Positions 36,428 to 47,137 are shown, numbered from the stretch's first letter. The stretch: 64,000 nt of DNA from Winogradskyella endarachnes (GCF_009741275.1 NZ_WOWS01000001.1:372001-436000); one strand, 5' to 3'. The notes: generated from the letters alone by a model not told the origin. Translations and numbers: made by a program.

Positions 36428-37447
36428 ATGAATATATTAGTAACAGGAGCTGCAGGATTTATAGGCTATTTTGTTTCAAAAGTTTTAACCTCTAAAGGTC
36501 ATTCTGTAGTCGGTTTAGATAATATTAATGATTACTATGATGTTAATTTAAAATATTCAAGATTAAAAGAATTAGGAATCGATAAAAGTGAAGCCATTAA
36601 ATTCAACACTTTATGCAAAAGTACTTCCATTAATTTTTCTTTTGTTAGAATGAATTTAGAGGATCGAAACGAACTACCTAAATTATTTGATTCACAAAAA
36701 TTTGATATTGTTTGTAACCTTGCAGCACAAGCAGGAGTAAGATACAGTATCGAGAACCCTGAAACCTATGTAGACTCAAATCTAGTTGGTTTTCTTAATA
36801 TTTTAGAATGTTGTAGAAATTATGATATAAAACACTTAGTCTATGCTAGTAGCTCTAGTGTTTACGGAATGAATAAGAAGATTCCTTTCTCTACAGATGA
36901 TAATGTGGATCACCCAATAAGTTTATATGCTGCAACCAAAAAGAGTAACGAACTTATGGCTCACACATACAGTCATTTATTTAAGTTTCCAACAACAGGT
37001 TTGAGATTCTTCACTGTTTATGGTCCTTGGGGACGACCAGATATGGCCATGTTTTTATTTACCGATGCCATTGTTAATGACCGACCAATTAAAGTATTTA
37101 ATCATGGAAATATGGAGCGGGATTTCACGTATATTGATGACATCGTTGAAGGTGTTGTAAGAATTATTGAAAAATCAGCTCAACCAAGAATTGACACCAA
37201 TAACCTATATAAAGTATATAATATTGGCAATAACAATTCTGTTAAATTATTAGATTTTATAAAGGAAATTGAAATTAATTTAGATAAAGTTGCAATCAAA
37301 AACATGATGGAAATGCAGCCAGGTGATGTAGAAAGAACCTGGGCAGATGTCGATGAACTAATTAAGGATTACGACTATAGACCAAACACTTCAATTAAAC
37401 AAGGTGTAAAATCTTTTATAGATTGGTTTAAAAATTATTACAAATAG
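36428..37447 (+). CDS. UDP-glucuronate 4-epimerase-like NAD-dependent epimerase
   Basis: 339-residue extended SDR. NAD motif TGAAGFIG (about 6-13), YASSSSVYG, catalytic Tyr-Lys in LYAATKKSNE, and TVYGPWGRPDMAMF. The C-terminal GDVERTWADVDEL segment is characteristic of UDP-glucuronate 4-epimerases (UDP-GlcA to UDP-GalA). The next gene makes UDP-GlcA, the expected substrate. First gene of the exopolysaccharide region. Confidence 0.85.
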   Translation: MNILVTGAAGFIGYFVSKVLTSKGHSVVGLDNINDYYDVNLKYSRLKELGIDKSEAIKFNTLCKSTSINFSFVRMNLEDRNELPKLFDSQKFDIVCNLAAQAGVRYSIENPETYVDSNLVGFLNILECCRNYDIKHLVYASSSSVYGMNKKIPFSTDDNVDHPISLYAATKKSNELMAHTYSHLFKFPTTGLRFFTVYGPWGRPDMAMFLFTDAIVNDRPIKVFNHGNMERDFTYIDDIVEGVVRIIEKSAQPRIDTNNLYKVYNIGNNNSVKLLDFIKEIEINLDKVAIKNMMEMQPGDVERTWADVDELIKDYDYRPNTSIKQGVKSFIDWFKNYYK

Positions 37448-37470
37448 TTAATTACTAATACTAATGTTAC

Positions 37471-37478
37471 TATTTTTG
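37471..37478 (+). promoter_or_regulatory. Candidate -7 element before ugd
   Basis: TATTTTTG matches TAnnTTTG about 95 bp before the ugd ATG in the 125-bp gap after the epimerase gene. No -33 TTG at the right distance, so the support is weak. Confidence 0.3.
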
Positions 37479-37572
37479 AAAAATATAATTATCGAAAAAA
37501 AATGTTTTTGAAATAAAAAATTGTCTTTGATTTTTTTATAAATAAAACTCAAATTAAAATAAACTTAAAAGA

Positions 37573-38952
37573 ATGAAAATCACAAAAATCTGTTGTATTG
37601 GTGCTGGATATGTAGGGGGACCTACTATGGCTGTTATTGCTAAGAAAAATCCTGATATAAAAGTAACTATTGTCGACATAAATGAAGATCGAATAGCTGC
37701 TTGGAATGATGAGGATGTTTCAAACTTACCTATATATGAACCCGGTTTAGCAGAAATAGTTGAAGAAACAAGAGGAAAAAACTTATTTTTTTCAACTGAA
37801 ATTGACAAAACCATTCAGGAATCCGAAATGATCTTTATTTCGGTGAATACGCCAACTAAAACTTATGGTAAAGGAAAAGGCATGGCAGCCGATTTAAAAT
37901 ATGTAGAATTATGTGCAAGAAACATTGCAGAAGTTGCTACAACGGATAAGATTGTTGTTGAAAAATCTACATTACCAGTTAGAACAGCACAAGCTATAAA
38001 GAGTATTTTACACAACACAGGTAGTGACGTTAAGTTTAGTATTTTATCAAATCCTGAATTTTTAGCGGAAGGAACGGCAATTCAAGATTTATTAAATCCT
38101 GATCGTGTTTTAATTGGTGGTGAATCTGAAGAGGCTATTGAAAGTTTAGCTAATGTTTATGGTAGTTGGGTACCTCAAGATAGAATATTAAGAACTAATG
38201 TTTGGTCTTCAGAATTATCAAAATTAACAGCAAATGCATTTTTAGCGCAACGAATTTCTTCTATTAATGCAATTTCAGAATTGTGTGAACATACAGAAGC
38301 AAATGTTAATGAAGTGGCAAAAGCTATTGGTATGGACTCTAGAATTGGCCCAAAATTTTTAAATGCTTCTATTGGGTTTGGAGGTTCATGTTTTCAAAAA
38401 GATATTTTAAACCTTGTATACATTGCTAGAAGTTACGGATTAAATGCTGTAGCTGATTATTGGGAACAAGTCATTATTTTAAATGACCACCAAAAAAGAC
38501 GTTTTTCTGACAACTTAATTAGCACGTTATATAACACCGTTTCAGGTAAAAAAATAGCAATGTTAGGTTGGGCTTTTAAAAAAGACACTAACGATACTAG
38601 AGAATCAGCTGCTATTTACGTTGCAGACCATTTACTAAATGAACAAGCAAATATTGCTGTTTATGATCCTAAAGTAAGTAGTAAAAAAGTACAAGCCGAC
38701 CTTAATTATTTAAACACTAGGACTTCTGAAGAAAATAATGAATTAGTCAATACTTATGCAGACCCATATGAGACAACCAAAGATGCTCATGCTGTTGCAA
38801 TAATGACAGAATGGGATGAATTTAAATCTTACGATTGGAAAAAAATATATGACAATATGAAAAAACCAGCATTTATTTTTGATGGAAGAAACATATTAGA
38901 TAAGGAAGAAATGACTAAGATTGGTTTTGAATATTCGTCTATTGGAAAATAA
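37573..38952 (+). CDS. ugd: UDP-glucose 6-dehydrogenase, animal-like type
   Basis: 459 residues. NAD motif [17 protein letters not shown] (about 7-23), catalytic Cys in [10 protein letters not shown], and a C-terminal UDP-binding domain ending in FDGRNILD. It oxidises UDP-glucose to UDP-glucuronate. Wording throughout ([56 protein letters not shown]) follows the animal/plant UGDH class rather than the shorter enterobacterial Ugd. It supplies the upstream epimerase with substrate. Confidence 0.95.
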   Translation: MKITKICCIGAGYVGGPTMAVIAKKNPDIKVTIVDINEDRIAAWNDEDVSNLPIYEPGLAEIVEETRGKNLFFSTEIDKTIQESEMIFISVNTPTKTYGKGKGMAADLKYVELCARNIAEVATTDKIVVEKSTLPVRTAQAIKSILHNTGSDVKFSILSNPEFLAEGTAIQDLLNPDRVLIGGESEEAIESLANVYGSWVPQDRILRTNVWSSELSKLTANAFLAQRISSINAISELCEHTEANVNEVAKAIGMDSRIGPKFLNASIGFGGSCFQKDILNLVYIARSYGLNAVADYWEQVIILNDHQKRRFSDNLISTLYNTVSGKKIAMLGWAFKKDTNDTRESAAIYVADHLLNEQANIAVYDPKVSSKKVQADLNYLNTRTSEENNELVNTYADPYETTKDAHAVAIMTEWDEFKSYDWKKIYDNMKKPAFIFDGRNILDKEEMTKIGFEYSSIGK

Positions 38953-38969
38953 TCTTTAAAATAAATAAT

Positions 38970-39002
38970 AAAAAAGCACTACTTAAAAAGTAGTGCTTTT
39001 TT
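38970..39002. terminator. Bidirectional intrinsic terminator
   Basis: Perfect stem aaaaagcactactt/aagtagtgcttttt with a 3-nt loop and A/T tracts on both sides, between the convergent ugd and lyase genes. Confidence 0.9.
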
Positions 39003-39030
39003 ATTTAAAAGTACATCTTACGATTATTAA

Positions 39031-42000
39031 TTAATTTACAATTAACTTTTTGGTAAAATCTTTTTTACCATTATCAATAAATTTTACAAAGTAAATACCT
39101 GATTGAAAAGATGAAATATCTATAGTCGTTGTTGTAGAAGGGTTTAAATCTTCATTAAAAATTTCTATTTTATTAACAAGCTTTCCTGTTACATCGTAGA
39201 AATAAACATACGAGACTTCATACACACCTGTAAGCTTAACATTTACTTCATTTAATGCAGGATTAGGAAAAACAGTTAAACTCACCGCTTCGGTATTAGA
39301 ATTTGTAGGGTCATCATTTTGTATACTACAGTTTAAATCTACCTCAACCGTTACTGTATCTTCATCAAAATCTAAAGCATTAAAAACAGTAACTGTATAA
39401 TCTGTTGTAACTAATGGTGAAACTTCAATTGTTGCAGTAGTTTCTCCTGTGCTCCACAAATATTCATCACCACCTGTAGCTGTTAACAACACAACATCTT
39501 CTAAACAAATAGAAACATCTTCTCCCGCCTCCGCTTCTACAGGATGATGTACATTAACTGTCACCTGTTTATCATCATAACAATCTCCTATATAACCTCT
39601 AACCTCATATGTTGTCGTTTCGGATGGACTAACAGCTATATTTGGTTGTGTAGCACCATTATTCCATTCATAACTATTAGCACCAGACGCTGATAAGGTT
39701 ATAAAATCACCACTCATAATATCTACACTCTCTCCATTCTCTATCACAACTTGTGGACTAGGGTCAACATACACAGTAACAGAGTCTGAATCTTCTTGAA
39801 TTCCTTGTGTTATTGTAACATGATAGGTAGTAGTAGCCATAGGACTTACAACTATGGATTGTGATGTTTCACCTGTACTCCATAAATAACTATCTCCTTC
39901 ACTCGCTGTTAAAACAACTTCATAATTTAAATTATCGCAAACACGCTCATCTAAGCCTGCAGAAGCAACAAACAAAGGTATAACCGTCACCACTATTTCT
40001 TTCTCATTACTAACGCAAGAATTAGAAATACCATACACTGTGTAAGTAGTAGTTTCTGAAGGACTAACATTTACAGAAGAAGATGTATCACCTGTACTCC
40101 ACACATAAGAAACTGCACCATCAGCCTGCAATATAGTGTTTTCTCCTTCTACAATAGTAATATCATCACTAACATAAATAATTGGAATTGCATTAACATT
40201 TACGATTACATCATCAGAGTCAGAATTACCATATTCATCCATTACTGTAACAGAATAAAGAGTTGTATCATCTGGACTTACAATAATTGATGCTCCTGTT
40301 TCACCTGTACTCCATAAAAAATCAGAACCACCTGAAGCAGATAACGTTATACTTTCACCAATACAAATTGCAACATCTTCTCCTGCATCTGCCACTACTT
40401 CAGGAACGATATTGACTACTATTTCTCGTTCTATACTTTGACAGCCTACATTAGAAATACCAACAACTGTAAAAATTGAAGTCTCCATTGGATTTACGAC
40501 AATTGAACTAGTGGTTTCACCGGTACTCCATAAATACTCATCAGCTCCAGAGACCGATAAAGTTGCGTTCATACCTGCTATTATGTAAACATCATTATTC
40601 ACATTAATCTGAGGTGATTCATTTACAATTACTGTTACTGTATCTGTATCTATATTTCCATAGGCATCAGAAACTGAAACCGAATATGTTGTAGTCTCAC
40701 TTGGCTGAACAATAATAGAATTACCAGTTTCTACAGTACTCCATGAATAATACATTCCTCCACTTGCTGTTAATGTTACACTTTCTCCTTCGCATATAAC
40801 AACATCCTCTCCAGCATAAGCAATAACTTCTGGTATTACTGTTACAACAACACTTATTGTATCTGAACATCCATTCATTGAATACCCTGTAACTGAGTAG
40901 GTTGTGGTTTCTGAAGGCGACACTATTATACTATTGGTGACCTCTCCTGTATTCCATAAATAAGATTCAGCACCATTAATTGAAAGGTTTGCACTTTGTC
41001 CTTCCACTATTAACAAATCTTCAGTAATACTTAAATTAGGATTTTCATTTACCGTAACTGTAACACTATCCGTATCACTGTAACCATAAGCGTCAGTGAC
41101 GGTTACAATATAAGTCGTAGTCTCTGTAGGTGAGTAATTCTGATTAGCACCTGTATCACCTGTATTCCACAAATATGTTTGTCCACCAGATGCGCTTAAA
41201 TTTATATTTTCTCCTATACAAATTTCAACATCTTCTCCGGCATAAGCAACAACTCCAGGAATAACTGTTACAGTAACATCTAAAACACTTTCACAACCAT
41301 GCTCATTATATCCAGTTACAAAATAGGTTGTAGTTTCTTCCGGACTAACTAAAATATTGCTTGTAGTTTCACCTGTATTCCATAAGTAAGAATCACCACC
41401 ATTAACACTAAGCTCTATTGCCTCACCTATTACAATTACCTCATTTTCACTGATAGTTAATTCAGGGGTTTCTAAAGTATATACCGTAACACTATCTGTA
41501 TCAACACAATTATTTAAATGTACGTCTACTGTATAAGTTGTATCTTCTAATGGATTCACTTCTATTGTTTGTGTTGTAGCTCCATTGCTCCACAAATAAG
41601 AATCTCCTCCTGTTGCTGTTAAAGTAACTGTTTCACCTTCACAAATAGTTTGATTTTCTCCTGCATTAGCGGCAGGAATAGGGTTAACTATAACTGTAAC
41701 ATCATCTGTATCAATATTTCCATAAGCATCTCCAACTGTTACTGTATATGTTGTTGTCTCGTTAGGATAAACTTCTAATATAGCACTATTTACACCTGTA
41801 TCCCAAGAATACGTTATTCCTCCTTCTGCAATCAAAGTAACAGCATCACCTAAACAAATAGAAATATCTTCACCTGCATTTGCATTCAACTCCTCTACAA
41901 CAGTTACCAATACATCAACGGTTTGTTCACAACCATTTTCTAAGTTGCCTGTAACTGTATATAGTGTTGTCACATATGGTTGAACAGTAATAGATGATGT

Positions 42001-45000
42001 TGTTTCTCCAGTATTCCATAGATATGTATCACCGCCATTGACATTCAGTGTTGCCGATTGACCTATCATAATGAAAATGTCGTCATCTATAATTAGATTG
42101 GGTGATTCATTAACAAAAACGGTTACAGTGTCAGTATCCATATGTCCATAATCGTCAGTTACCGTGACAGAATAAGTTGTAGTACTATTTGGTGCTACAG
42201 TATGTAGTGAATCTGCACTAATACCTCCACCCCAATCATATAAAACACCTCCAGTAGCAAATAAATCTACTGATTCTCCATTGCATATTGTAACATCTTC
42301 ACCAGCATTTGCGATAACTGGAGGTACTACTGTAACTACAACCTCCGAAGTACTAATACAACCATTATCATTTAATGAAGTAACCTCATATACCGTTGTT
42401 TCTTCAGGACTTACAACAATTGATGGACTGGTATCTGATGTGCTCCACAAATAATTATCACTACCTTCCGCTGTTAATGTTACACTTTCTCCTAAAACAA
42501 TTACAATGTCATTTGATATATTAATATCTAGAACTTCATTCACAAAAACACTAACTGTTCCTACACTAGAACAATTATTGTCGCTAAACACCTCCACAGA
42601 ATATACTGTATCAAATAAAGGATTCACAATTATTGATTCACTAGTTTCTCCCGTGTCCCATAAATATGAGCTACCTCCAGAAACAGTTAATGTAACTGAA
42701 TCTCCCTCACAAATTGTAAGATTCTCTGTTAAAGTAACAATTGGAATATTTATTACAGACACAATAACGCTGTCTGTAGATTCATTTCCATTATCATCAA
42801 AAACTGTTACAGAATATGTAGTTGTTACTTCCGGCGATACACTAATAGTCGGTGTTGTTTCCCCATTGTCCCAAAGAAAATAGGGCCCTCCAGAAGCTGT
42901 CAGTTCAGCAATATCACCTTCGCAAATTACCTGGTCTAATCCGGCATCAGCCACTGGTAATACATTAAAAAAAAACGACAAAGAAAAATTATCTACCGCA
43001 ACAACATCACCTGCTGCTGCATTAAGGCTGTAATATTTAACCGTAAAATTATAAGTACCTTCTTCAACAACATATGGTTCAAAATTTAAATCAACATGTC
43101 CACCTGGTAAACCAGCATATAAAGGGACACTTTCTGTCCATGTTCCACTGGTTGGTCCTGTCCAAGTAACAACAATACTTTCTACAGCAGGATTATCGTC
43201 TCCACCTTGAGGTATACATCTAAAATTAATTTGATTACCTTCATCTGCCAAATTAATAGCCTCATCCCCTTCAATATTCTGAATTATCTCATCTGAAATG
43301 GCATTATATAAAATATAACTTCCATAAAATACATCAACAACATTAATAAAGATACTTTCTGAAAATTGACCATCCTCTGTAACAAATGTAATTTCAGCTT
43401 CACCTTCTGCTAATGCAGTTACCAATCCATTCTCATCAACAGTACAAACATTTTCATTATTACTAATCCAAGTACCATTTGTAAATGTTGCATTGCTTGG
43501 TGTAATTTCTACATTTAACTGTATGGATTCATTAATATCCAGTTGTACAGGATTTGGAGTAATAGTTATTGATTCAATAGGAATTATAATATTAGTTACT
43601 GTAACTATAGATGTATCTGTAAAATTTCCATCTTCTGATACAAATGTAATAGTTGCTTCTCCTTCTGAAATTGAATTTACAATTCCTTCTGCAGTAACAG
43701 TTGCAATGGATTCATTACTAGATGACCATGTTCCATTTAAATTTGAAGCGTCAACAGGGGTAAACTCTGTTGTTAAAGTAATTGTCTCTGGAATATTTAA
43801 TGTAACAGCTTCTGGAGTAATTTCCACATTTTCTAAAGCTATGGTTACAGTTGGCCCATCTACTTGGTTTAAATATTCTTCTAACCATGTATAACCACTT
43901 GGAGCATAGCTATTATGATCTTGCCCATCTGGAACATTATTATTAAACCAAATTTCAGGAATATGAGGATTAGACACATAAAAGTTATCCGGCCGTTCAA
44001 TAGAATTAATTGCAGGAACAACGTATTCAGATTGTGATAATTTATTTGTAAAAATTTCATTATTTACTGCGTTTAACCAATTTGCATCTAAAACATCTGT
44101 ATTATCACTAACAGAACCATTAGCATTTAATCTAGAATTACAACCAACATCACTGGCAGTTTGTATTAATGTTTGATTGCCAGTTAACAAATCAACAGGC
44201 CTACCTAAGATTTCGTGTTGAGTATCTACAAAATAATTACTTGGAAGCTGGTCACCATAATTATAACCTCCGCCATCTAAAAAAAACTTCCAGCTTAATT
44301 TATTATTATTATTCATTTCTGAAACTAAGCTCGTTAGTCCATAATCGCTAGTGTTTGGGGCTACAATTTCATTATTTTCTATAAAGATTTCAGGGATAGT
44401 TCCAAAGAAGAAAACATTAAGACTAGTATCTGAAAGTAATGTTGAACCGTAATTATAATAGTTTCCAATTTGATTTAGTTTAAAACTACCATTTCCTCTG
44501 ATTAGTCGTCCGTCTGCATTCCAAACAATATTATTAAATATATCAATTCTACCATTATCACCAGCTATGTTTGGAAACCTATATCCAGAATTATAAAAAA
44601 GGTTTCCTATGAATGAAATAGTTGGTGCTGCACCAGATGTTCCAGACTGTTTTCCAATAATTGAACCCTTTACATTTTCTGCAAACAAACAATTTTGTAC
44701 AGTTACATCATTTACGTTTTGCCCATCTCCAGTTGCATACCAACTAGCGCACTCATCAACTCCAAAAGCAAAACTACAATGATCAAATATCTGATTAGTA
44801 ATTGAACCAGCTGCTGAGAACGAGTCATTACCTAAATTATCATCATTCCATATATTTGTATCGGCAGAAAGACCACCTTTAAATCGAATATGTCTCACAA
44901 TAACATTATCTACAAAACCAAAATAAACTCTACCTCCATCAATAGTAATTCCCCCTTCTGGAGCTGTTTGGCCCGCAATAGTCAAATTACTATTGGCTGC

Positions 45001-45282
45001 ACCTATTGCGAGTATACTATTTAATTGAATAACTCCACTTACATCAAAAACAATTGTTCTAGGAACGGTCATTGACATCGCCTCTCTTAAACTTCCAGTT
45101 CCGCTGTCATTTAAATTGGTGACGTGCACTACCTCTCCTCCACGACCTCCAGTTGCGTATGCACCTGCTCCATAGGCTGTAGGAAAAGCTAATTGTTGAG
45201 AATAAATATTAGAACTGATAATTATGGCAAAAAAGGAATAAAAAAATTTTAATCTAATATTTGATAGGGGTATAAATTTCAT
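39031..45282 (-). CDS. Giant T9SS-exported pectate-lyase-like protein with Ig-like repeats
   Basis: About 2083 residues from ATG 45282 (frame open to 45357; this start gives the signal peptide ending NIYSQ). Order: signal peptide; right-handed beta-helix of pectate lyase (PL1) type, about 30-480 (YGAGAYATGGRGGEVVHVTNL, TIAGQTAPEGG, VIVRHIRFK); two Big_2-type Ig domains (about 485-650, TITFVSEDG); a linker beta-domain (about 655-790); 17 Ig-like modules of about 71 residues; and a C-terminal T9SS type A sorting domain (VFPNPALNEV, DVTGKLV, GIYFVKF). Presumably exported by T9SS and anchored or released. Transcribed against the exopolysaccharide genes. Confidence 0.88.
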   Translation of the reverse strand: MKFIPLSNIRLKFFYSFFAIIISSNIYSQQLAFPTAYGAGAYATGGRGGEVVHVTNLNDSGTGSLREAMSMTVPRTIVFDVSGVIQLNSILAIGAANSNLTIAGQTAPEGGITIDGGRVYFGFVDNVIVRHIRFKGGLSADTNIWNDDNLGNDSFSAAGSITNQIFDHCSFAFGVDECASWYATGDGQNVNDVTVQNCLFAENVKGSIIGKQSGTSGAAPTISFIGNLFYNSGYRFPNIAGDNGRIDIFNNIVWNADGRLIRGNGSFKLNQIGNYYNYGSTLLSDTSLNVFFFGTIPEIFIENNEIVAPNTSDYGLTSLVSEMNNNNKLSWKFFLDGGGYNYGDQLPSNYFVDTQHEILGRPVDLLTGNQTLIQTASDVGCNSRLNANGSVSDNTDVLDANWLNAVNNEIFTNKLSQSEYVVPAINSIERPDNFYVSNPHIPEIWFNNNVPDGQDHNSYAPSGYTWLEEYLNQVDGPTVTIALENVEITPEAVTLNIPETITLTTEFTPVDASNLNGTWSSSNESIATVTAEGIVNSISEGEATITFVSEDGNFTDTSIVTVTNIIIPIESITITPNPVQLDINESIQLNVEITPSNATFTNGTWISNNENVCTVDENGLVTALAEGEAEITFVTEDGQFSESIFINVVDVFYGSYILYNAISDEIIQNIEGDEAINLADEGNQINFRCIPQGGDDNPAVESIVVTWTGPTSGTWTESVPLYAGLPGGHVDLNFEPYVVEEGTYNFTVKYYSLNAAAGDVVAVDNFSLSFFFNVLPVADAGLDQVICEGDIAELTASGGPYFLWDNGETTPTISVSPEVTTTYSVTVFDDNGNESTDSVIVSVINIPIVTLTENLTICEGDSVTLTVSGGSSYLWDTGETSESIIVNPLFDTVYSVEVFSDNNCSSVGTVSVFVNEVLDINISNDIVIVLGESVTLTAEGSDNYLWSTSDTSPSIVVSPEETTVYEVTSLNDNGCISTSEVVVTVVPPVIANAGEDVTICNGESVDLFATGGVLYDWGGGISADSLHTVAPNSTTTYSVTVTDDYGHMDTDTVTVFVNESPNLIIDDDIFIMIGQSATLNVNGGDTYLWNTGETTSSITVQPYVTTLYTVTGNLENGCEQTVDVLVTVVEELNANAGEDISICLGDAVTLIAEGGITYSWDTGVNSAILEVYPNETTTYTVTVGDAYGNIDTDDVTVIVNPIPAANAGENQTICEGETVTLTATGGDSYLWSNGATTQTIEVNPLEDTTYTVDVHLNNCVDTDSVTVYTLETPELTISENEVIVIGEAIELSVNGGDSYLWNTGETTSNILVSPEETTTYFVTGYNEHGCESVLDVTVTVIPGVVAYAGEDVEICIGENINLSASGGQTYLWNTGDTGANQNYSPTETTTYIVTVTDAYGYSDTDSVTVTVNENPNLSITEDLLIVEGQSANLSINGAESYLWNTGEVTNSIIVSPSETTTYSVTGYSMNGCSDTISVVVTVIPEVIAYAGEDVVICEGESVTLTASGGMYYSWSTVETGNSIIVQPSETTTYSVSVSDAYGNIDTDTVTVIVNESPQINVNNDVYIIAGMNATLSVSGADEYLWSTGETTSSIVVNPMETSIFTVVGISNVGCQSIEREIVVNIVPEVVADAGEDVAICIGESITLSASGGSDFLWSTGETGASIIVSPDDTTLYSVTVMDEYGNSDSDDVIVNVNAIPIIYVSDDITIVEGENTILQADGAVSYVWSTGDTSSSVNVSPSETTTYTVYGISNSCVSNEKEIVVTVIPLFVASAGLDERVCDNLNYEVVLTASEGDSYLWSTGETSQSIVVSPMATTTYHVTITQGIQEDSDSVTVYVDPSPQVVIENGESVDIMSGDFITLSASGANSYEWNNGATQPNIAVSPSETTTYEVRGYIGDCYDDKQVTVNVHHPVEAEAGEDVSICLEDVVLLTATGGDEYLWSTGETTATIEVSPLVTTDYTVTVFNALDFDEDTVTVEVDLNCSIQNDDPTNSNTEAVSLTVFPNPALNEVNVKLTGVYEVSYVYFYDVTGKLVNKIEIFNEDLNPSTTTTIDISSFQSGIYFVKFIDNGKKDFTKKLIVN
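39330..42955 (-). repeat. Tandem array of 17 alternating Ig-like modules (coding)
   Basis: Inside the giant gene, units of about 213 bp repeat 17 times. Two types mostly alternate. Type A begins AxAGEDVxICxGE and ends DAYGNxDTDxVTVxVN. Type B begins xISxDxxIVxGE and ends xNGCxxxxxVVVTVIPEV. Both share a central YLWSTGETTxSIxVSPxETTTYxVT. Units have diverged at the DNA level, so this is an old expansion rather than a recent slippage array. Confidence 0.85.
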
Positions 45283-45787
45283 AAATTCAATCGTATTAGT
45301 CATAAGTAGGGGTCGCAATTTAAAAATATAAAACGCAAATTCTGTTAAAAAACTCAATTAATCGATTAATGTCATTTTTTTGTAATCTTAATCCTATAAT
45401 TTAATTAAAATTGACATTACATCTTAAAATACGATCATTTAACGGTTTTAGATTTCTCTATCTCAATATTTAACAAATCAGTAAATTGTACTACAAAAAT
45501 AATTATTCAAAGCAACTATTAATTTCAACTAATACGATCTTATACAGAGTTATTAACAATATATAATTGAAATATCTGATACATATCGGATTTTTAGTCT
45601 CATCAACTTAAAAAAAACTTAGATATTAATATTTTTAACATATTTGCAAACTCTGGTTATCAAAGTCATTTATTATCTAAACTTATATAATCATAACTTA
45701 TAATTATTTTAAATCATTACTAATAAATGCATAAAAAAACGACCCATATCCTTTCATTTAAATGTTTCATTCCTTATAAAATTTTAA
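45283..45787. other. Intergenic region between lyase and flippase genes
   Basis: About 505 bp, very AT-rich, between divergent genes. On the minus strand TATTTTTG (45501-45494) with TTG (45528-45526) 24 nt upstream is a weak promoter candidate for the lyase gene, with a slightly long spacer. On the plus strand only the imperfect CATATTTG (45639-45646) is seen. I found no convincing small gene, RNA or repeat. Confidence 0.4.
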
Positions 45788-47137
45788 GTGTTTTTAAACT
45801 ATCGTAAAAAAATTTATAACAAGATTAAAACTGCCCATAGCGATACTATTATTAGAAGTATGGTTACTGTGGCCCTTGTTACATTTGTTATTAAAGGCCT
45901 CGCATTTTATAAAGAAACCATTATAGCTGGCTCTTTTGGATTATCAGAAACTTTAGATACCTTTTTGGTAGCAATACTAATACCTACCTTTATACAAAGT
46001 GTATTTTTAAATTCTTTAAAACATTTGTTTATACCAAATTATATATCAGAGCTAAAAAATAATGGTAATAAATCCGGATTTCAAAGTATAGTATTTTTAA
46101 TTACATTCATAGTTTCCAGTCTTTCTATAATATTAGCCTATTTTTTTATAGATTTATTTTTAGAATCTTTATACGCTGGTCATTCTGAACATTATTACCA
46201 TCTTGTAAAAACGCAATTATTTATAATTTTACCATGTTTAATATTATGGGGCTTTTCAACAGTAGTTTCTGGACTTCTAGAGGTTGAAAATCGCTTTCTA
46301 CTTGCTACGATTTACGAACTTTTCCCGTTAATATCAATGTTATTTTTTCTATTTTTTCTTAAAGATTATTTTGGTAACATGGTTTTAGCATATGGCACAT
46401 TAGCCGGAAGTATAGTTGGATTCATATTTCTAATAATATCAGCTATAATTTTCAAAGACATAACGTTAAGTAAACCGGTTTTAAATTCTAATTCTAGAAT
46501 AATGTTAACACAACTACCACCTAAAATCACTTCGAGTTTTCTCTCTAGTATGAACACTTTTATTGATCAATTTTTTGTTGGTCAATTAGTAGTTGGATCA
46601 TTAGCTGCATTAAATTACGGTAACAGAATACCAGCCTTTGGTGTTACAATAGTTATTATGGCCTTAGGAAGTGTACTTTTACCTCATTTTTCTAGGTTAG
46701 CCAATAAGGATTTAACCATGGCCTACAATTATCTTTTTAAAATTCTAAAATTAGTTTTAGTGATAGGTATAATTGCTGTGATATTTGGTATTTTTCTTTC
46801 AGATTACATTGTAGAGTTATGGCTAGAACGTGATGAATTTACCCATGAAGACACCTTAAAAGTATCAAATATTCAGAAAATTCTTCTAATCAACGTGCCA
46901 TTTTATTTATGTACTTTAATTATTGTTAAATTCTTAACAAGTATCAATAAGAATAAATTTATGGCCAAAATTTCATTCGTTAATTTACTTGTAAATATAA
47001 CTTTAAACTTTATTTTAATTAAAAAATATGACGTTTATGGTTTAGCTTTAAGTACTACTTTTGTATTAATTATTAGTAGTTGTTTTTACTTCGGTTACAC
47101 CTATAAACAATTCAAAAAAATAAATTATGAAAATTGA
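45788..47137 (+). CDS. MurJ/MviN-like polysaccharide flippase (GTG start)
   Basis: 449 residues with about 12-14 membrane helices. The N-terminal YKETIIAGSFGLSETLDTFLVAILIPTFIQ and later NTFIDQFFVGQLVVGSLAALNYGNRIP resemble the MurJ/MVF branch of the MOP superfamily more than classic Wzx. It presumably flips the undecaprenyl-linked repeat unit. TAA lies directly before GTG 45788, so that codon is the likely start. It overlaps the next gene by 11 bp. Confidence 0.85.
   Translation: MFLNYRKKIYNKIKTAHSDTIIRSMVTVALVTFVIKGLAFYKETIIAGSFGLSETLDTFLVAILIPTFIQSVFLNSLKHLFIPNYISELKNNGNKSGFQSIVFLITFIVSSLSIILAYFFIDLFLESLYAGHSEHYYHLVKTQLFIILPCLILWGFSTVVSGLLEVENRFLLATIYELFPLISMLFFLFFLKDYFGNMVLAYGTLAGSIVGFIFLIISAIIFKDITLSKPVLNSNSRIMLTQLPPKITSSFLSSMNTFIDQFFVGQLVVGSLAALNYGNRIPAFGVTIVIMALGSVLLPHFSRLANKDLTMAYNYLFKILKLVLVIGIIAVIFGIFLSDYIVELWLERDEFTHEDTLKVSNIQKILLINVPFYLCTLIIVKFLTSINKNKFMAKISFVNLLVNITLNFILIKKYDVYGLALSTTFVLIISSCFYFGYTYKQFKKINYEN

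Noticed and set aside
39330-42955. Regular spacing of about 213 bp suggesting CRISPR or DNA repeats
   Set aside because: The units are diverged, continuously coding and in one frame; there are no identical short repeats with unique spacers.
42506-43894. Plus-strand open frames of 125 and 133 codons within the giant lyase gene
   Set aside because: They lie antisense to repetitive Thr/Ser/Val-rich coding sequence, have no signal, domain or promoter, and vary with the repeat pattern; they are shadows.
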